A DNA stretch of 64,000 nucleotides from Calliopum simillimum. Lineage: Eukaryota > Arthropoda > Insecta > Diptera > Lauxaniidae. The notes below the pieces were generated by a model. The model saw nothing but the letters and a program-made list of their open reading frames with translations, did no database searches and was not told where the DNA came from. The stretch lies in assembly GCA_951812925.1 (NCBI GenBank), contig OX638368.1, positions 72,078,422 to 72,142,421 on the forward strand, given 5' to 3'. Below, piece after piece: positions 21,573 through 31,078 of this stretch. A program made the translations under genes and the position numbers. Position 1 is the first letter of the stretch. The number at the start of each line of letters is the position of its first letter.

Positions 21573-22459
21573 TTTTTCTTTTTATTATTTTTTAATTGCT
21601 AATAGGCGCATCAAAACGGTTTTTTTCTGTAAATATACAGCATTAACATATTTAAAAGCAAATCCGTTTTGAATTCGTTTTACATAAGTTTCGGATTCGA
21701 AACGGGCCCGCACTGCGGAATTTAATTTTTTTTTATTCGCTAATAAGCGCTTCAAAATGTTTTTTTTTTTGTATCTAAACAAAGCGTTTTGAATTCGTTT
21801 TTGATGTACGTTACGGGTTCGAAATGGATCCGTTACCGCGGATTACGTTTTTTATACCTTTTTGAACTCGTAATGGATTCGAAACGGATCCTCATCCGTT
21901 TTTGTGCACATTGGGTGTTTATAATTATTTTTTTTTTGTGATGATGTTACTTCATTAATATTTTAGCTTTTTTCATAAAAAAATGTATATCATTTTTTTC
22001 ATGAAGATGTCGCTTCATTAGTTGTTAAGCTTTTTTAGCTCAAAAACTAATGAAGTGACATCTTTAAGAAAAAATGATTATAAACTTTTTTATTAAAAAT
22101 TGTAAGTTCTTTTCAATTCCACACTTACAACAAAGAAATACGATGCGCCACCAGTAAATATTAACATTATTATTGTACACCAATTTCCAATTCCACTGCT
22201 GAAAGGTCTTTCTCTGTTCTAAAGCGAGTCAAAAATTACTTAAGATCAACAATAGTGGAAGTATATTGAGTGCACTTGCTATTTTAATAACAGAAAAAGA
22301 TATAAGTGATCAGAATACATTGTATTCATACTGTTGAACGGCGTGCGGTCCGAAAATAATATAAATTATTTAGTCGTAAAAACACTTTAATTTGACCGCA
22401 CTTGAGTCGGGTTAATTTTAATAAAATTTAAAAATATTTAAAAAAACTACACTAACCTA
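21573..22459. other. non-coding tract between DINE-like copy 2 and the Penelope remnant
   Basis: No credible ORF. It contains a twofold degenerate repeat (CGTTTTGAATTCGTTTT at about 21,665 and 21,782) and a long hairpin: AGATGTCGCTTCATTAGTTG at about 22,003 pairs with AACTAATGAAGTGACATCTT at about 22,044. The right part (22,330-22,459) is probably the 3' end of the Penelope element. Confidence 0.45.
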
Positions 22460-22494
22460 GATGCATTTCGAAGTGACCGGCACTTCATCATCAG
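22460..22494 (-). ncRNA. hammerhead-ribozyme-like core in the Penelope 3' region
   Basis: On the minus strand: CTGATGA (22,494-22,488), a perfect 6-bp helix GAAGTG/CACTTC with loop CCGGT, then GAAA (22,469-22,466), the palindromic mini-helix ATGCAT sharing the last A of GAAA, and C as the cleavage-site base. Penelope-like elements are known to carry type I hammerheads with very short palindromic helix III. Helix I is poorly paired here, so this copy may be decayed. Confidence 0.5.
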
Positions 22495-22572
22495 CATACA
22501 CGACTAAAACTCCACTCCCACGCACGAACATACACAAGTAGATGATGAGACAAATTTGGCGAAAATTACATA

Positions 22573-22986
22573 CTAACGCACACGATTAAATAGGCACGAG
22601 TCAATATTGCCGTTGTCTAAGTTCAATGCGTTTCTATCCCTTTGTATGTAAAAAGCTTCATACGCATCAAGTCGTCGCTCATCAGTTACAGATTTTAACA
22701 TTTTTACGTTCTCTTTATCAATATGTTCATGACCGTCAATGAGAACATGTGAAGCTACAGCTGATTTATTAGGCTGGTTGAGGCGGATGCATTGAATATG
22801 TTCTTTAAATCTCTCTTCAATACTTCGCTTAGTTTGACCGTAATAAACTCTTTCACACTCACTGCACTTGATTGTATATATGCCAGATTTTTCTAAGCTT
22901 TTGCTTTTGTCTTTTGTTGTACCCAGTAAACAACTTAGTTTTTGGTTACTTTTGAACACAATTTCTAAGTCGTGAATGCGAAAAAC
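22573..22986 (-). pseudogene. Penelope-like element GIY-YIG endonuclease domain (truncated)
   Basis: The frame is open from 22,986 and contains KSGIYTIKCSECERVYYGQT KRSIEERFKEH, a GIY-(x)n-YYG nuclease signature with the CxxC insertion and downstream conserved Arg and Glu of Penelope endonucleases. It continues with SAVASHVLIDGHEHID and the tail EAFYIQRDRNALNLDNGNI. In these retroelements it follows the RT and nicks target DNA. The RT half is missing: the frame is cut at 22,986 by the DINE-like repeat at 22,992. The hammerhead-like core lies about 80 bases downstream, as expected for the repeated end of a Penelope element. Confidence 0.88.
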
Positions 22987-22991
22987 CTTTT

Positions 22992-23861
22992 TATACCCTA
23001 CACCCAGGGTATATTCACTTTGTCCTTCCGTTTGTAACGCAGAGAAGGAGGCGTGGCAGATATAGAAAAGTATATATATTCTTAATCAGCGTCACCTCCT
23101 GAGTCGATATAGCCATGTCCGTCTGTCTGGCTGGCTGGCTGGCAGGCTGGCTGGCTGGGTGGCTGGCTGTGTGTTGAAATACACTTTTTGGGAAAACTGA
23201 GCAAGATATTTCAATGAAATTTGGTACACTGCCTTCGTCATCAAAGTTAGCTCGGGGGATTGAAAATGAACGAAATCGGTCAATGGACACGCCTACCGCC
23301 CATACAAAAAATATATTCAAAATGCAATTTTAGGAGTATTTTTCACGGCAAATTCGGACAAGAGGGCGTGGCACCTCCCATATAAGCAAAAGCTTCAAAA
23401 CGCTATACTGAAAGCGTTTTATGGGATATTAGAACCAAATTTGACTTAAACACTAAGAATCATAAAAGAAAGCTCTCAACAAAAATTGGGTGAAATCGGA
23501 CAAGAGGGCGTGGCACCTCCCATATGAGCAAAAGCTTCAAAATGCTATACTGAAAGAGTTTTTTGAGATAATCCAACCAAACTTCACTCAAATACTACAG
23601 ACTATAAATGCACGCTCTAAGCTAAAACTAGAGGAACTCGGACAAGAGGGCGTGGCACCTCCTATATATGCAAAAACGTCAAAACACTATACTGAAAACG
23701 TTTTTCACTCAGACACCAAAATCTATAAATGCAAGCTCTGAACAAAAACTGGGTGAACTCGGACAAGAGAGCGTAGCACCTCCCATATGAGCAAAATTTT
23801 AAAAATACTGCAGTGTAGGGTATTTAATGTTTGGCCAGGCCAAATTTTACACCCTTACTAG
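22992..23861 (+). repeat. DINE/Helentron-like dispersed repeat, copy 3
   Basis: Same ends as copy 2 (TATACCCTACACCC ... TTACTAG), with a GGCTGGCAGGCT microsatellite. It lacks about 80 bases after the TTTTTCACG point, carries an additional GGGCGTGGCACC unit and is more diverged than copies 2 and 4. Confidence 0.8.
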
Positions 23862-24060
23862 TTTTTATCTTCATTTTGAGTATTTTCAGTTTTTTAATTT
23901 TTTTCTTTATCCTGATGAGATATTTATCTAAAAGTGAATCAGAATAAAGGTAAATTGTTTTCTTTACTGAATGACATAAAATTAATTGTTTTGTTTTATG
24001 CATTTTGGGTTTTATTTAAAAAAGAACGATGGGTGGTCCATATTTCCCTCCCTTACCCTA

Positions 24061-24334
24061 CGCAAAAATGCTATATTTATACTATATTCATGCTGACTGT
24101 ACTATATTTTTCTGTGTCAAGTAAAGCACAGTAGTTATTGCTTTTCCATACGTTTATCAGAATGTGCTTCTGCAAGCACAGATAAAATGTTCACAAGAAC
24201 ACATCTTTAGTTTTGAAACACCGAAAGTTATATTAAAAAAATGTCTCACTTTTCAAAATTGACAACGTTAAGCAAATGTTTGCTTTTGCAACTCTCTTTG
24301 CTTCTTTTTTGATTTGGAATTTAGTTAATTACAC
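24061..24334. other. hAT-1 internal sequence
   Basis: Contains the words ACTATATTTAT and TACTATATTTTTCTG that echo the hAT-1 terminal region at 20,030. No ORF. Confidence 0.4.
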
Positions 24335-24464
24335 AGTCCTGCGATGACAAAAAGTATGAGATCAGAGTAATTAATTTTTATAGATTTTTGCTCGCTGAAT
24401 CCGAATATGACCTCCGATTTGCTCCATCACGTCTGAGATCCGAGTTATCCTTGATTTAAAGTGC

Positions 24465-24971
24465 TGTTGTGCGTGTATAACTATTTTATATCACGCCACT
24501 GTTTTAACAAATTACTATGTACTAAAACTTAACGTTGTTTTATGCGTACGTTTGTATGTTGAATATTATGTACATGCGTACACTGCTTTGTGCAGTGGGT
24601 GTACGCTTGTATGTACAATGCAATGCACACGTGTATTACAAGTGGAGCATACATCTATTGTTGTTGTTGTTGTTATTCATACTACCTTCATTTAATGATC
24701 ATTTAGGGATAGCATGTAACTTTATAATTCTCATTATGTTTATAAGTTTTAAGTGTTAAGCTATCTTGTAAGACATTTACAAATCGATTAAAAACTCAAC
24801 AAAGTTGTAAAACTCCGTTTTTTTTAATTACCACCTTTTTGAAAGTCTTAGCTCACTTAGCTGTTCATATAGCAAGTGACTAAGCCAGCTAGTCGCTTTG
24901 AAATATTGCACAGCTGTTCAGACCAGGCAGGGCTCAAAATTCTTTAAAAATAATCAAACCTTTTCATAACA
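24465..24971 (+). repeat. 5' LTR of the gypsy element
   Basis: Begins TGTTGTG and ends CATAACA. A (TTG)n run is near 24,658-24,675. A short 74-codon ORF in it (24,535) is repeated in the other LTR and is not credible as a gene. Confidence 0.93.
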
Positions 24972-24989
24972 TGGCGATCCTGCGAACTT
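24972..24989 (+). other. primer binding site of the gypsy element
   Basis: TGGCGATCCTGCGAACTT directly follows the LTR. It starts with the TGG complement of a tRNA CCA end; the tRNA was not identified. Confidence 0.8.
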
Positions 24990-26310
24990 CGCGCTTATAA
25001 AAATCAGTTTTAATAAAAAAAAAAGTTTTTATACGCGAATTTTAAATCGTTGCTTTAAAATAAAAAGTTGAATTTAAAAAAAAATTTATTTTTCTCCACG
25101 CGCCCTAAAAGTCGGTTTTTTCCGAACAAAATGAATCCAAAATTAATTAAGGCTTTGGCTGAGAATCCAAATGCCATACCTCAAAAGATTTAAAAACAAA
25201 AAATCAGAATTTGATGCAAAAAAAAAAAAAACATTTTTGTGAAATTGAAATTGCCGACGGCAAAACACAAATAAAAAAAATTTTTGTGAAATTGAAATTG
25301 CCGACGGCAAAACACAAATAAAAAATTTTTTGCGAATTTTAAATTGCCGACGGCAAAACACAAAAAAAAAAACCCAGAAAAGTGGATATTTTTCATTAAA
25401 AAAGAACTTTAATTGAATAATTGAATTAAAATATAAATAATGAAATTATAAAATATATAATGCAAAAAAAAAGAAATCAAAAAAATAAACTTTTTACAAA
25501 AAAAAATCAAGTTAAAAAACTGGAAAAATGGACAAATAATAATAAAAACTTTACAAAACAAAAACTAAAAAATATATGAATACAAAAATGAATTAATAAA
25601 AAAAAAAGACTTAAAAGTGTTTAAATTAATAAAAAGCACGAGATTGAATTAAAAAAAACAACACGAATAAAAGAACAAAAAAAAAAAAAAAAAGACTATA
25701 AGTGAAAAACCATAATTTAAAAATCAACTTTAATAAATATTTAAATCAGTGAATGATTTAAAATATTCTATTGGAAACACAAAATTCAGCACGGCGAAAC
25801 AGAAGGGGAATAAGTTCAACATCACTAGCGGCTAAGCGGAAAACTAAATGCGTGAATTTTAAAAAATTAATAAAATATTGTTTTTTTTTAATAGAATTTT
25901 TAAAAATATAATAGGAATGTTCTTTTTTAAAAAAAAAATTACGAATTGTGGAAAAATTAAAACTAAGTTTTTTTTGGTTTTTGTACAATTATATATAAAA
26001 ATTATAAAATTTAATTTGTTAAATTAATATGAAGGATTTAAAAAAAAAAGTTTTAAAACATAATCTGTAAATTATTTTAAAAGCCATAAAATAACCAAAT
26101 TATTAATTTTGTTTTGCTCTCACTAGTAAAGAATTTTCTTTTCTTCATTTGCAAACGCGCTAATTCATTTGCTGCGCTTGTTTTTTTTCATATGATGATG
26201 TTTTGCATAGGTTTTATTTTGTTTTTTTAAAAAGAAATATAACTTATTTTTTTTGGTTTTTTTTAAAAAAGCAGTTTTTTTTACAGAAGTAATAATTTGT
26301 TTTTTCTCCC
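24990..26310 (+). other. long A-rich leader of the gypsy element
   Basis: About 1.3 kb of A/T-rich sequence without a credible ORF, including long A runs. Within it, at 25,251, 25,298 and 25,344, the hairpin-forming word TTGCCGACGGCAA recurs with a 46-47-bp period inside the longer repeat GAAATTGCCGACGGCAAAACAC. Confidence 0.7.
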
Positions 26311-27255
26311 ATGTCAACGCAAATTAAGTCAAGTGATTTATATTTGAATTTAGAAAAACTAAAGTCTGAATTTGGTCGTTTATATAAATGTCTAAATAAA
26401 ACAAATCTTCCATCGGAAACTACGCAAAATAAGCATTTGAACAATTTAATTTTTCAGCATAATGCTATAGCCACATTGCTCAGAAATTCTTTACCATTTT
26501 TAACACCCGATCATACAGTACAAGTTCAAAATATTTTCACTAAAGTAAAAGGAAAATTAGAAACACTTTTTCAAAAATTTAAAATTGATGCAGAAATTCC
26601 TAACGATTTGTTTAGTCCTTTGGATTTAGAACTTAAAGAAGACTTAATAGACTCGGATATTGAGTCCAATTCAAGTATAGAAACAGTGAAATCGTTCAAA
26701 ATGACACCCATAGAATTTTTAGGGATAGCCTCGAAGCTTTTACCAGACTTCGATGGTAAATTTGCAAACTTGCAAAGGTTTTTAGATGCAATTAGTTTAG
26801 TAGATTCGATTATGGAGGGTAATGAATCTATCGCTGTTACGCTAATCAAATCGAAATTAACTGGGTTTGCTAGAAACCTGATTACAAATGAAAGCAATAT
26901 TGATGCTATTAAAACTACACTTGCTAATAAAGTAAAGGGCGAATCGTCACAATCATTAATGGCAAAATTGTTGAATGCTAAGCAAAATAATAAAAATGCT
27001 ACCGATTATGCAAATGAAATTGAAGAAATTACGAAACTTCTTCAAAATTCATACATTTCAGATGGAGTTCCATCAAATGTTGCGGAAAAACTTTCTGTAG
27101 ACGCTGCGGTTAAGTCATTAATCATTAATGCCAGGTCTGAAATATCTAAAATAATAATGCAAGCTGGTCAATTTTCATCAATTAATGAGGCAATCACAAA
27201 ATTTGCAGAAGTTAGAAATGGTTCTGAGGAAAAAGTTAGCGTAAATTATATGTGA
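26311..27255 (+). CDS. gag: Gag protein of the gypsy element
   Basis: 314 codons. Near residues 130-200 a capsid-like segment reads TPIEFLGIASKLLPDFDGKF and LQRFLDAISLVDSI, the Gag type of mdg1/412-like gypsy elements, followed by KSKLTGFARNLITNE and KGESSQSLMAKLLNAKQ. No zinc knuckle is present before the stop, so either the family lacks one or the C-terminus was lost in the internal deletion that follows. Role: particle assembly and RNA packaging in the cytoplasm. The ATG at 26,311 is the first in frame after the A-rich leader. Confidence 0.8.
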   Translation: MSTQIKSSDLYLNLEKLKSEFGRLYKCLNKTNLPSETTQNKHLNNLIFQHNAIATLLRNSLPFLTPDHTVQVQNIFTKVKGKLETLFQKFKIDAEIPNDLFSPLDLELKEDLIDSDIESNSSIETVKSFKMTPIEFLGIASKLLPDFDGKFANLQRFLDAISLVDSIMEGNESIAVTLIKSKLTGFARNLITNESNIDAIKTTLANKVKGESSQSLMAKLLNAKQNNKNATDYANEIEEITKLLQNSYISDGVPSNVAEKLSVDAAVKSLIINARSEISKIIMQAGQFSSINEAITKFAEVRNGSEEKVSVNYM

Positions 27256-27256
27256 G

Positions 27257-28756
27257 CGAATAATTACAGAGGAAGCTATCAAGCAAATTAGATGCGAAAA
27301 TGCTGAAATATTTCAGGTCCCAACTAGATCAAAAACAAAGACACAAACAACTGCCATTCCAGTTACTAATCAAATAGTACTACCCCCAAAAGTTTACGAA
27401 ACTATAACCATACAAGAAGTTAAAAAGTTACCTTGTCTTAAATATGAAAGTAAAAAGTGCACTATAAATATATTAAAAGGAAAATGTGAAGTTTTAGAAC
27501 TTAACATAAGTGATCTTATTGTTCACGAGAAAATTGCTTTAGAGCAATTCTTTTCGAGACTAGGTAATGAAGTCGGCAATAAAGGTTACAACAGGTTACA
27601 GATATCACTAAATAATGAGCTCTTTAAATATTGTGATATTAATGATTTTAAATTAAAAGGCAGGGATTACCTCAAGAATATGACTATAGCGCTTACCCCA
27701 AAAACAAAAACAATTTCTTCTCTGATAGAACGCCAAGACATTTTGAGAAAGTTTCATGATGATCCTGTATCAGGTGGCCACGCAGGCATCAAAAGACTAC
27801 TTTCGAAAATTCGTCGATACTTTACTTGGAAAAATATGACTAATGATGTCAAACAATACGTTAAAAACTGCGAAAAGTGTAAGAAAAACAAAATTGGCAA
27901 CAAATCTGAAGAACCTTTGATACTTACTCAAACACCGGAAAGGGCGTTTGATAAAATTCAAGTTGACACTGTAGGTCCTTTGCCAAAATCTATACATGGT
28001 AATGAGTATGCTGTCACGGTTATTTGCGATTTGACAAAATTTTTGATAACAGCAGCTATTCCTGATAAGTCAGCTAATACCGTTGCTAGAGTAATAGTTG
28101 AGAATTGTATCCTTATTCATGGTTCAATTAATCAAATTATTACTGATATGGGAACAGAGTATAAAAATCAAGTTTTAACAGAACTTTGCAAACTTTTGAA
28201 GATTGAGCATAAAACTTCTACTGCTTATCGTCACCAAACTCTTGGAACCATTGAAAGAAGCCATAGAACATTGAATGAATATTTACGTTCGTATTTATCC
28301 CCAGATAAGTCTGATTGGGATGAAAGTTTGAAATATTTTACGTATTGTTACAATACAACCCCGTCAACTGTTCACGGTTATTCTCCGTTTGAACTAGTAT
28401 ATGGTAAAACTCCAAATACTTTTGATTTTCTCATCTCAAGGGAAATAGAACCTGTATACAACATTGAAGCATATGAGAAAGAACTCAAATATCGCTTGCA
28501 AGTTGCGCAAAAGAAAGCTTTTGATTTCGTTGAAAAATCAAAAAGAATATCTAAAGAATATTACGATAAAAATGCCAAAATTAAAGAATTAAAAATTAAT
28601 GATTTGGTTTTTTTGGAAAATGATGCAGGCCATAAGCTTGACAGTATTTTTCAGGGTCCATATCTAATAACAGATTTGGATGATTTTGGAAATTGTAAAA
28701 TTAAAGTAGATAATAAGCATATATTGGTACATAAGAATAGATTAAAATTAGCATAA
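27257..28756 (+). CDS. integrase region of the gypsy element (Pol fragment)
   Basis: An open frame, +1 relative to gag, with no ATG at its start; the first ATG (27,680) lies just before the integrase. The zinc domain reads FHDDPVSGGHAGIKRLLSKI ... CEKCKKNK (HHCC). The catalytic core has Asp in QVDTVGPLP (about 27,963), Asp in ITDMGTEYKN (about 28,143) and Glu in GTIERSHRTL (about 28,250). The C-terminus has DLVFLENDAGHKLDSIFQGP Y and ends KNRLKLA. The preceding 140 codons (IFQVPTRSKTKTQT, RDYLKN) look like the RNase H-integrase connection. Everything from protease to RNase H is missing upstream, so this cannot be expressed as a normal Gag-Pol. Confidence 0.88.
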   Translation, partial: RIITEEAIKQIRCENAEIFQVPTRSKTKTQTTAIPVTNQIVLPPKVYETITIQEVKKLPCLKYESKKCTINILKGKCEVLELNISDLIVHEKIALEQFFSRLGNEVGNKGYNRLQISLNNELFKYCDINDFKLKGRDYLKNMTIALTPKTKTISSLIERQDILRKFHDDPVSGGHAGIKRLLSKIRRYFTWKNMTNDVKQYVKNCEKCKKNKIGNKSEEPLILTQTPERAFDKIQVDTVGPLPKSIHGNEYAVTVICDLTKFLITAAIPDKSANTVARVIVENCILIHGSINQIITDMGTEYKNQVLTELCKLLKIEHKTSTAYRHQTLGTIERSHRTLNEYLRSYLSPDKSDWDESLKYFTYCYNTTPSTVHGYSPFELVYGKTPNTFDFLISREIEPVYNIEAYEKELKYRLQVAQKKAFDFVEKSKRISKEYYDKNAKIKELKINDLVFLENDAGHKLDSIFQGPYLITDLDDFGNCKIKVDNKHILVHKNRLKLA

Positions 28757-29031
28757 GGAAAAAAAATAAAAAACAAAATTAATTGATTCGTGCACGACTC
28801 AAGAAAATTAAAAAAAAATTTTATTTAGTTATTTTTATAATGTATAATCTAGTATAACAAAAATTATTTACTTGCAATTTTTTTTTTATTATTATTATTA
28901 AATAACTTCTATTATTATTATAAACTGTAAAAATAAAAGCAACAACAACATAGTTATCAAATAGCAAACATAATAAATTTAAAAAAAAATTTTTATAAAT
29001 TAAAATTTTTTTTTTTTCTAAAAAAGGGAGG
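28757..29031 (+). other. 3' untranslated region and polypurine tract of the gypsy element
   Basis: A/T-rich; AAAAAAGGGAGG lies directly before the LTR start TGTTGTG (tract about 29,020-29,031). Confidence 0.75.
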
Positions 29032-29541
29032 TGTTGTGCGTGTATAACTATTTTATATCACGCCACTGTTTTAACAAATTACTATGTACTAAAACTTAAC
29101 GTTGTTTTATGCGTACGTTTGTATGTTGAATATTATGTACATGCGTACACTGCTTTGTGCAGTGGGTGTACGCTTGTATGTACAATGCAATGCACACGTG
29201 TATTACAAGTGGAGCATACATCTATTGTTGTTGTTGTTGTTGTTATTCATACTACCTTCATTTAATGATCATTTAGGGATAGCATGTAACTTTATAATTC
29301 TCATTATGTTTATAAGTTTTAAGTGTTAAGCTATCTTGTAAGACATTTACAAATCGATTAAAAACTCAACAAAGTTGTAAAACTCCGGTTTTTTTAATTA
29401 CCACCTTTTTGAAAGTCTTAGCTCACTTAGCTGTTCATATAGCAAGTGACTAAGCCAGCTAGTCGCTTTGAAATATTGCACAGCTGTTCAGACCAGGCAG
29501 GGCTCAAAATTCTTTAAAAATAATCAAACCTTTTCATAACA
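29032..29541 (+). repeat. 3' LTR of the gypsy element
   Basis: Near-identical partner of 24,465-24,971, with one extra TTG triplet in the microsatellite. Confidence 0.93.
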
Positions 29542-29571
29542 GTGCAGAAAACGTTATTTTCAAACATATGC

Positions 29572-30366
29572 ACAGTGCGTTGAGCCCATACAAAAAATGG
29601 TCAAAAACAGAAGGAGTGGTTAGATATCGATGAAATTTGGTATTATAAGTAATTTGGGGTCGCTGAGCTCAAAAATGATCTCAGATTTGTTGTGAACCTT
29701 ATAGTTTTGCTAAAAACCATGTATTTAGGACGATTTTCTTAAGCTCCATATATAACGATGATGAAAAAGTATTGTTTAATGTTAACAAATGAAATATACG
29801 TAGTAGAAATAATGTTTTTTGTACTTTTCAGACCATTTGTGTTAATAAAAACAAAAAAAAAAATTTCAACGTAAATTTTATATTTCATGCAAACTTTTCC
29901 TTTTAAGCATTTTTTAAAAAAAGAAAAAAAATATTTGTAGGACGAAGTAGGAAAAGTTATTTAAAGTTCTTGATTATATAGAATCCGTACTAGTAGATTT
30001 AAAAAAAAAACGGCTCTTATTTTTATAAGATTTGTTTTTTTTTTGTCATCGAAATTTGTCAATTTCTGAAGTTTTTCATTTGATAATATCATGTATTAAA
30101 ATCACTACAATATATATCAAATTATATATTTTCCAAGATTTTTTAGTTTTATTTATTTACTCAAATATTATTTATAATAAAAAATTTTACTTCGCTTAGT
30201 TTAATCAAAAGACAAATTTTTGATAATTATTTGTTTAAGAGAACCCAAAACGAATTGAATAAAACATGATTTTTTTTGAAAAATATCTCAACTTTGAAGT
30301 GTCACAGCGTAGCCAAAACTGAGTCGTTCTCCTAAATATTTTGTTTTTATTTTATTGATGCAATTA
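29572..30366 (+). repeat. foldback family A, long copy
   Basis: About 790 bases matching 58,218-59,006 throughout (start CACAGTGCGTTGAGCCCATA, end near CAGCGTAGCCAAAACTGAG and a TTATTGAT(G/A)CAATTA tail). Contains TAATTTGGGGTCGCTG (29,650-29,665). Non-coding. Confidence 0.85.
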
Positions 30367-30774
30367 CCTGTCGACTGATACCAATATTATTAGGTTTCGA
30401 GTCACAAAAAATTTTGATTTTTGCCCATTTGCACTTTTGACAGCGGCCAATGCCGCTAATGATTCAATTGAAAAAGTTAAAATTACTCTTTAAAGAGGAA
30501 CTAGTGAACTAGTCAAAAGTGAACTAGACTACTTTCAAGACGTACGCGATATGTTTGAAAATACCGTTTCTTGCACTTTAAATAAAGGATAACTCGGATC
30601 TCAGACGTGATGGAGCAAATCGGAGGTCATATTCGGATTCAGCTAGCAAAAATCTATAAAAATCACCTTCTCTCATTTCATATTTTTTTAACTTTTTCAA
30701 AAACGCAGGACTTTGTTATTTTCAGTTACTGGTTGCTCTTCCCGTTAAGAAGTTGAAGTCTAATTAAATAAGTT

Positions 30775-30987
30775 ATGGAAAGTACTTGTGAAAACGAATG
30801 TGCCTCAAATCTAAGCCCACCACTTACACCTACTAAAAAGCGGAAAATACAAAAAAGCCTTCAAAAATATAAATCTGAATGGGAAAAAGAGTATGACTGG
30901 ATTACTAAAGATCCGCAAAATGTCTATAATGTAAAATGTGAGCCATGTAACGCTTTATTTTCTGTCGGAAAAAGTGGCATTGGCCAG
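30775..30987 (+). pseudogene. first coding exon of the hAT-1 transposase (BED-like finger)
   Basis: 71 codons: KKRKIQKSLQKYKSEWEKEY DWI followed by VKCEPCNALFSVGKSGIGQ, then a splice donor (CAG/GTGAGC at 30,988). The basic helix, WEKEY and C-x2-C pattern match the N-terminus of KIAA1586/SCAND3-like hAT transposases, where the matching His residues come from the next exon. That exon is absent: the sequence runs into the foldback at 31,079 and then the hAT-1 terminus. The exon is therefore a relic. Confidence 0.75.
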
Positions 30988-31078
30988 GTGAGCTTTTTGG
31001 CTATATTTCAATTTCCGTAGCTTCTCGATTTGACAATGTTTTTACTTGAAATGACCCAAAATGCGACAAAACGTATGA

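Larger units (their letters stand above)
20062..24058 (+). mobile_element. pogo-like DNA transposon with subterminal repeats
   Basis: Ends GGGTAAGGGAGGGAAATATG ... CATATTTCCCTCCCTTACCC are inverted and flanked by TA (20,060-20,061 and 24,059-24,060), as in Tc1/mariner/pogo. The word AATATGGAC(C/T)AC recurs at both ends and inside (about 20,090, 20,104, 20,430, 20,720 inverted, 24,031 inverted). It contains a broken transposase tail and has itself received two DINE-like repeats and a Penelope fragment. Confidence 0.85.
24465..29541 (+). mobile_element. gypsy-type LTR retrotransposon lacking PR, RT and RNase H
   Basis: LTRs of 507 and 510 bp (TGTTGTGCGTGTATAAC ... CCTTTTCATAACA) are nearly identical apart from a length change in a TTG run and a T/G difference near 24,818/29,388. 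TSD is gtgc (24,461-24,464 and 29,542-29,545). A primer site follows the left LTR and a purine tract precedes the right LTR. Gag (26,311-27,255) is followed, after about 400 bases, by integrase (to 28,756); protease, RT and RNase H have been deleted. LTR similarity says the insertion is young, so it probably moved in trans. Confidence 0.93.
24335..30715. mobile_element. palindromic MITE (family E) hosting the gypsy element
   Basis: 24,335-24,464 plus 29,546-29,571 forms one arm and about 30,545-30,715 the other. Shared words include CTGAATCCGAATATGACCTC / GAGGTCATATTCGGATTCAG and CCATCACGTCTGAGATCCGA / TCGGATCTCAGACGTGATGG. The gypsy element entered the left arm (TSD gtgc), and a family A repeat sits between the arms. 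Outer ends read AGTCCTGCG ... CGCAGGACT; no TSD was fixed. Confidence 0.7.

Noticed and set aside
22573..22959. GIY-YIG protein as a homing endonuclease or DNA repair enzyme
   Set aside because: The KCSEC insertion, tail sequence and repeat context fit Penelope elements.
23912..23935. CTGATGA followed by GATA/TATC, hammerhead-like
   Set aside because: The expected GAAA is replaced by TAAAA and there is no helix III or helix I partner.
24535..24759. 74-codon membrane-like ORF also found at 29,102
   Set aside because: It lies in both LTR copies and depends on a TTG microsatellite; no independent evidence of coding.
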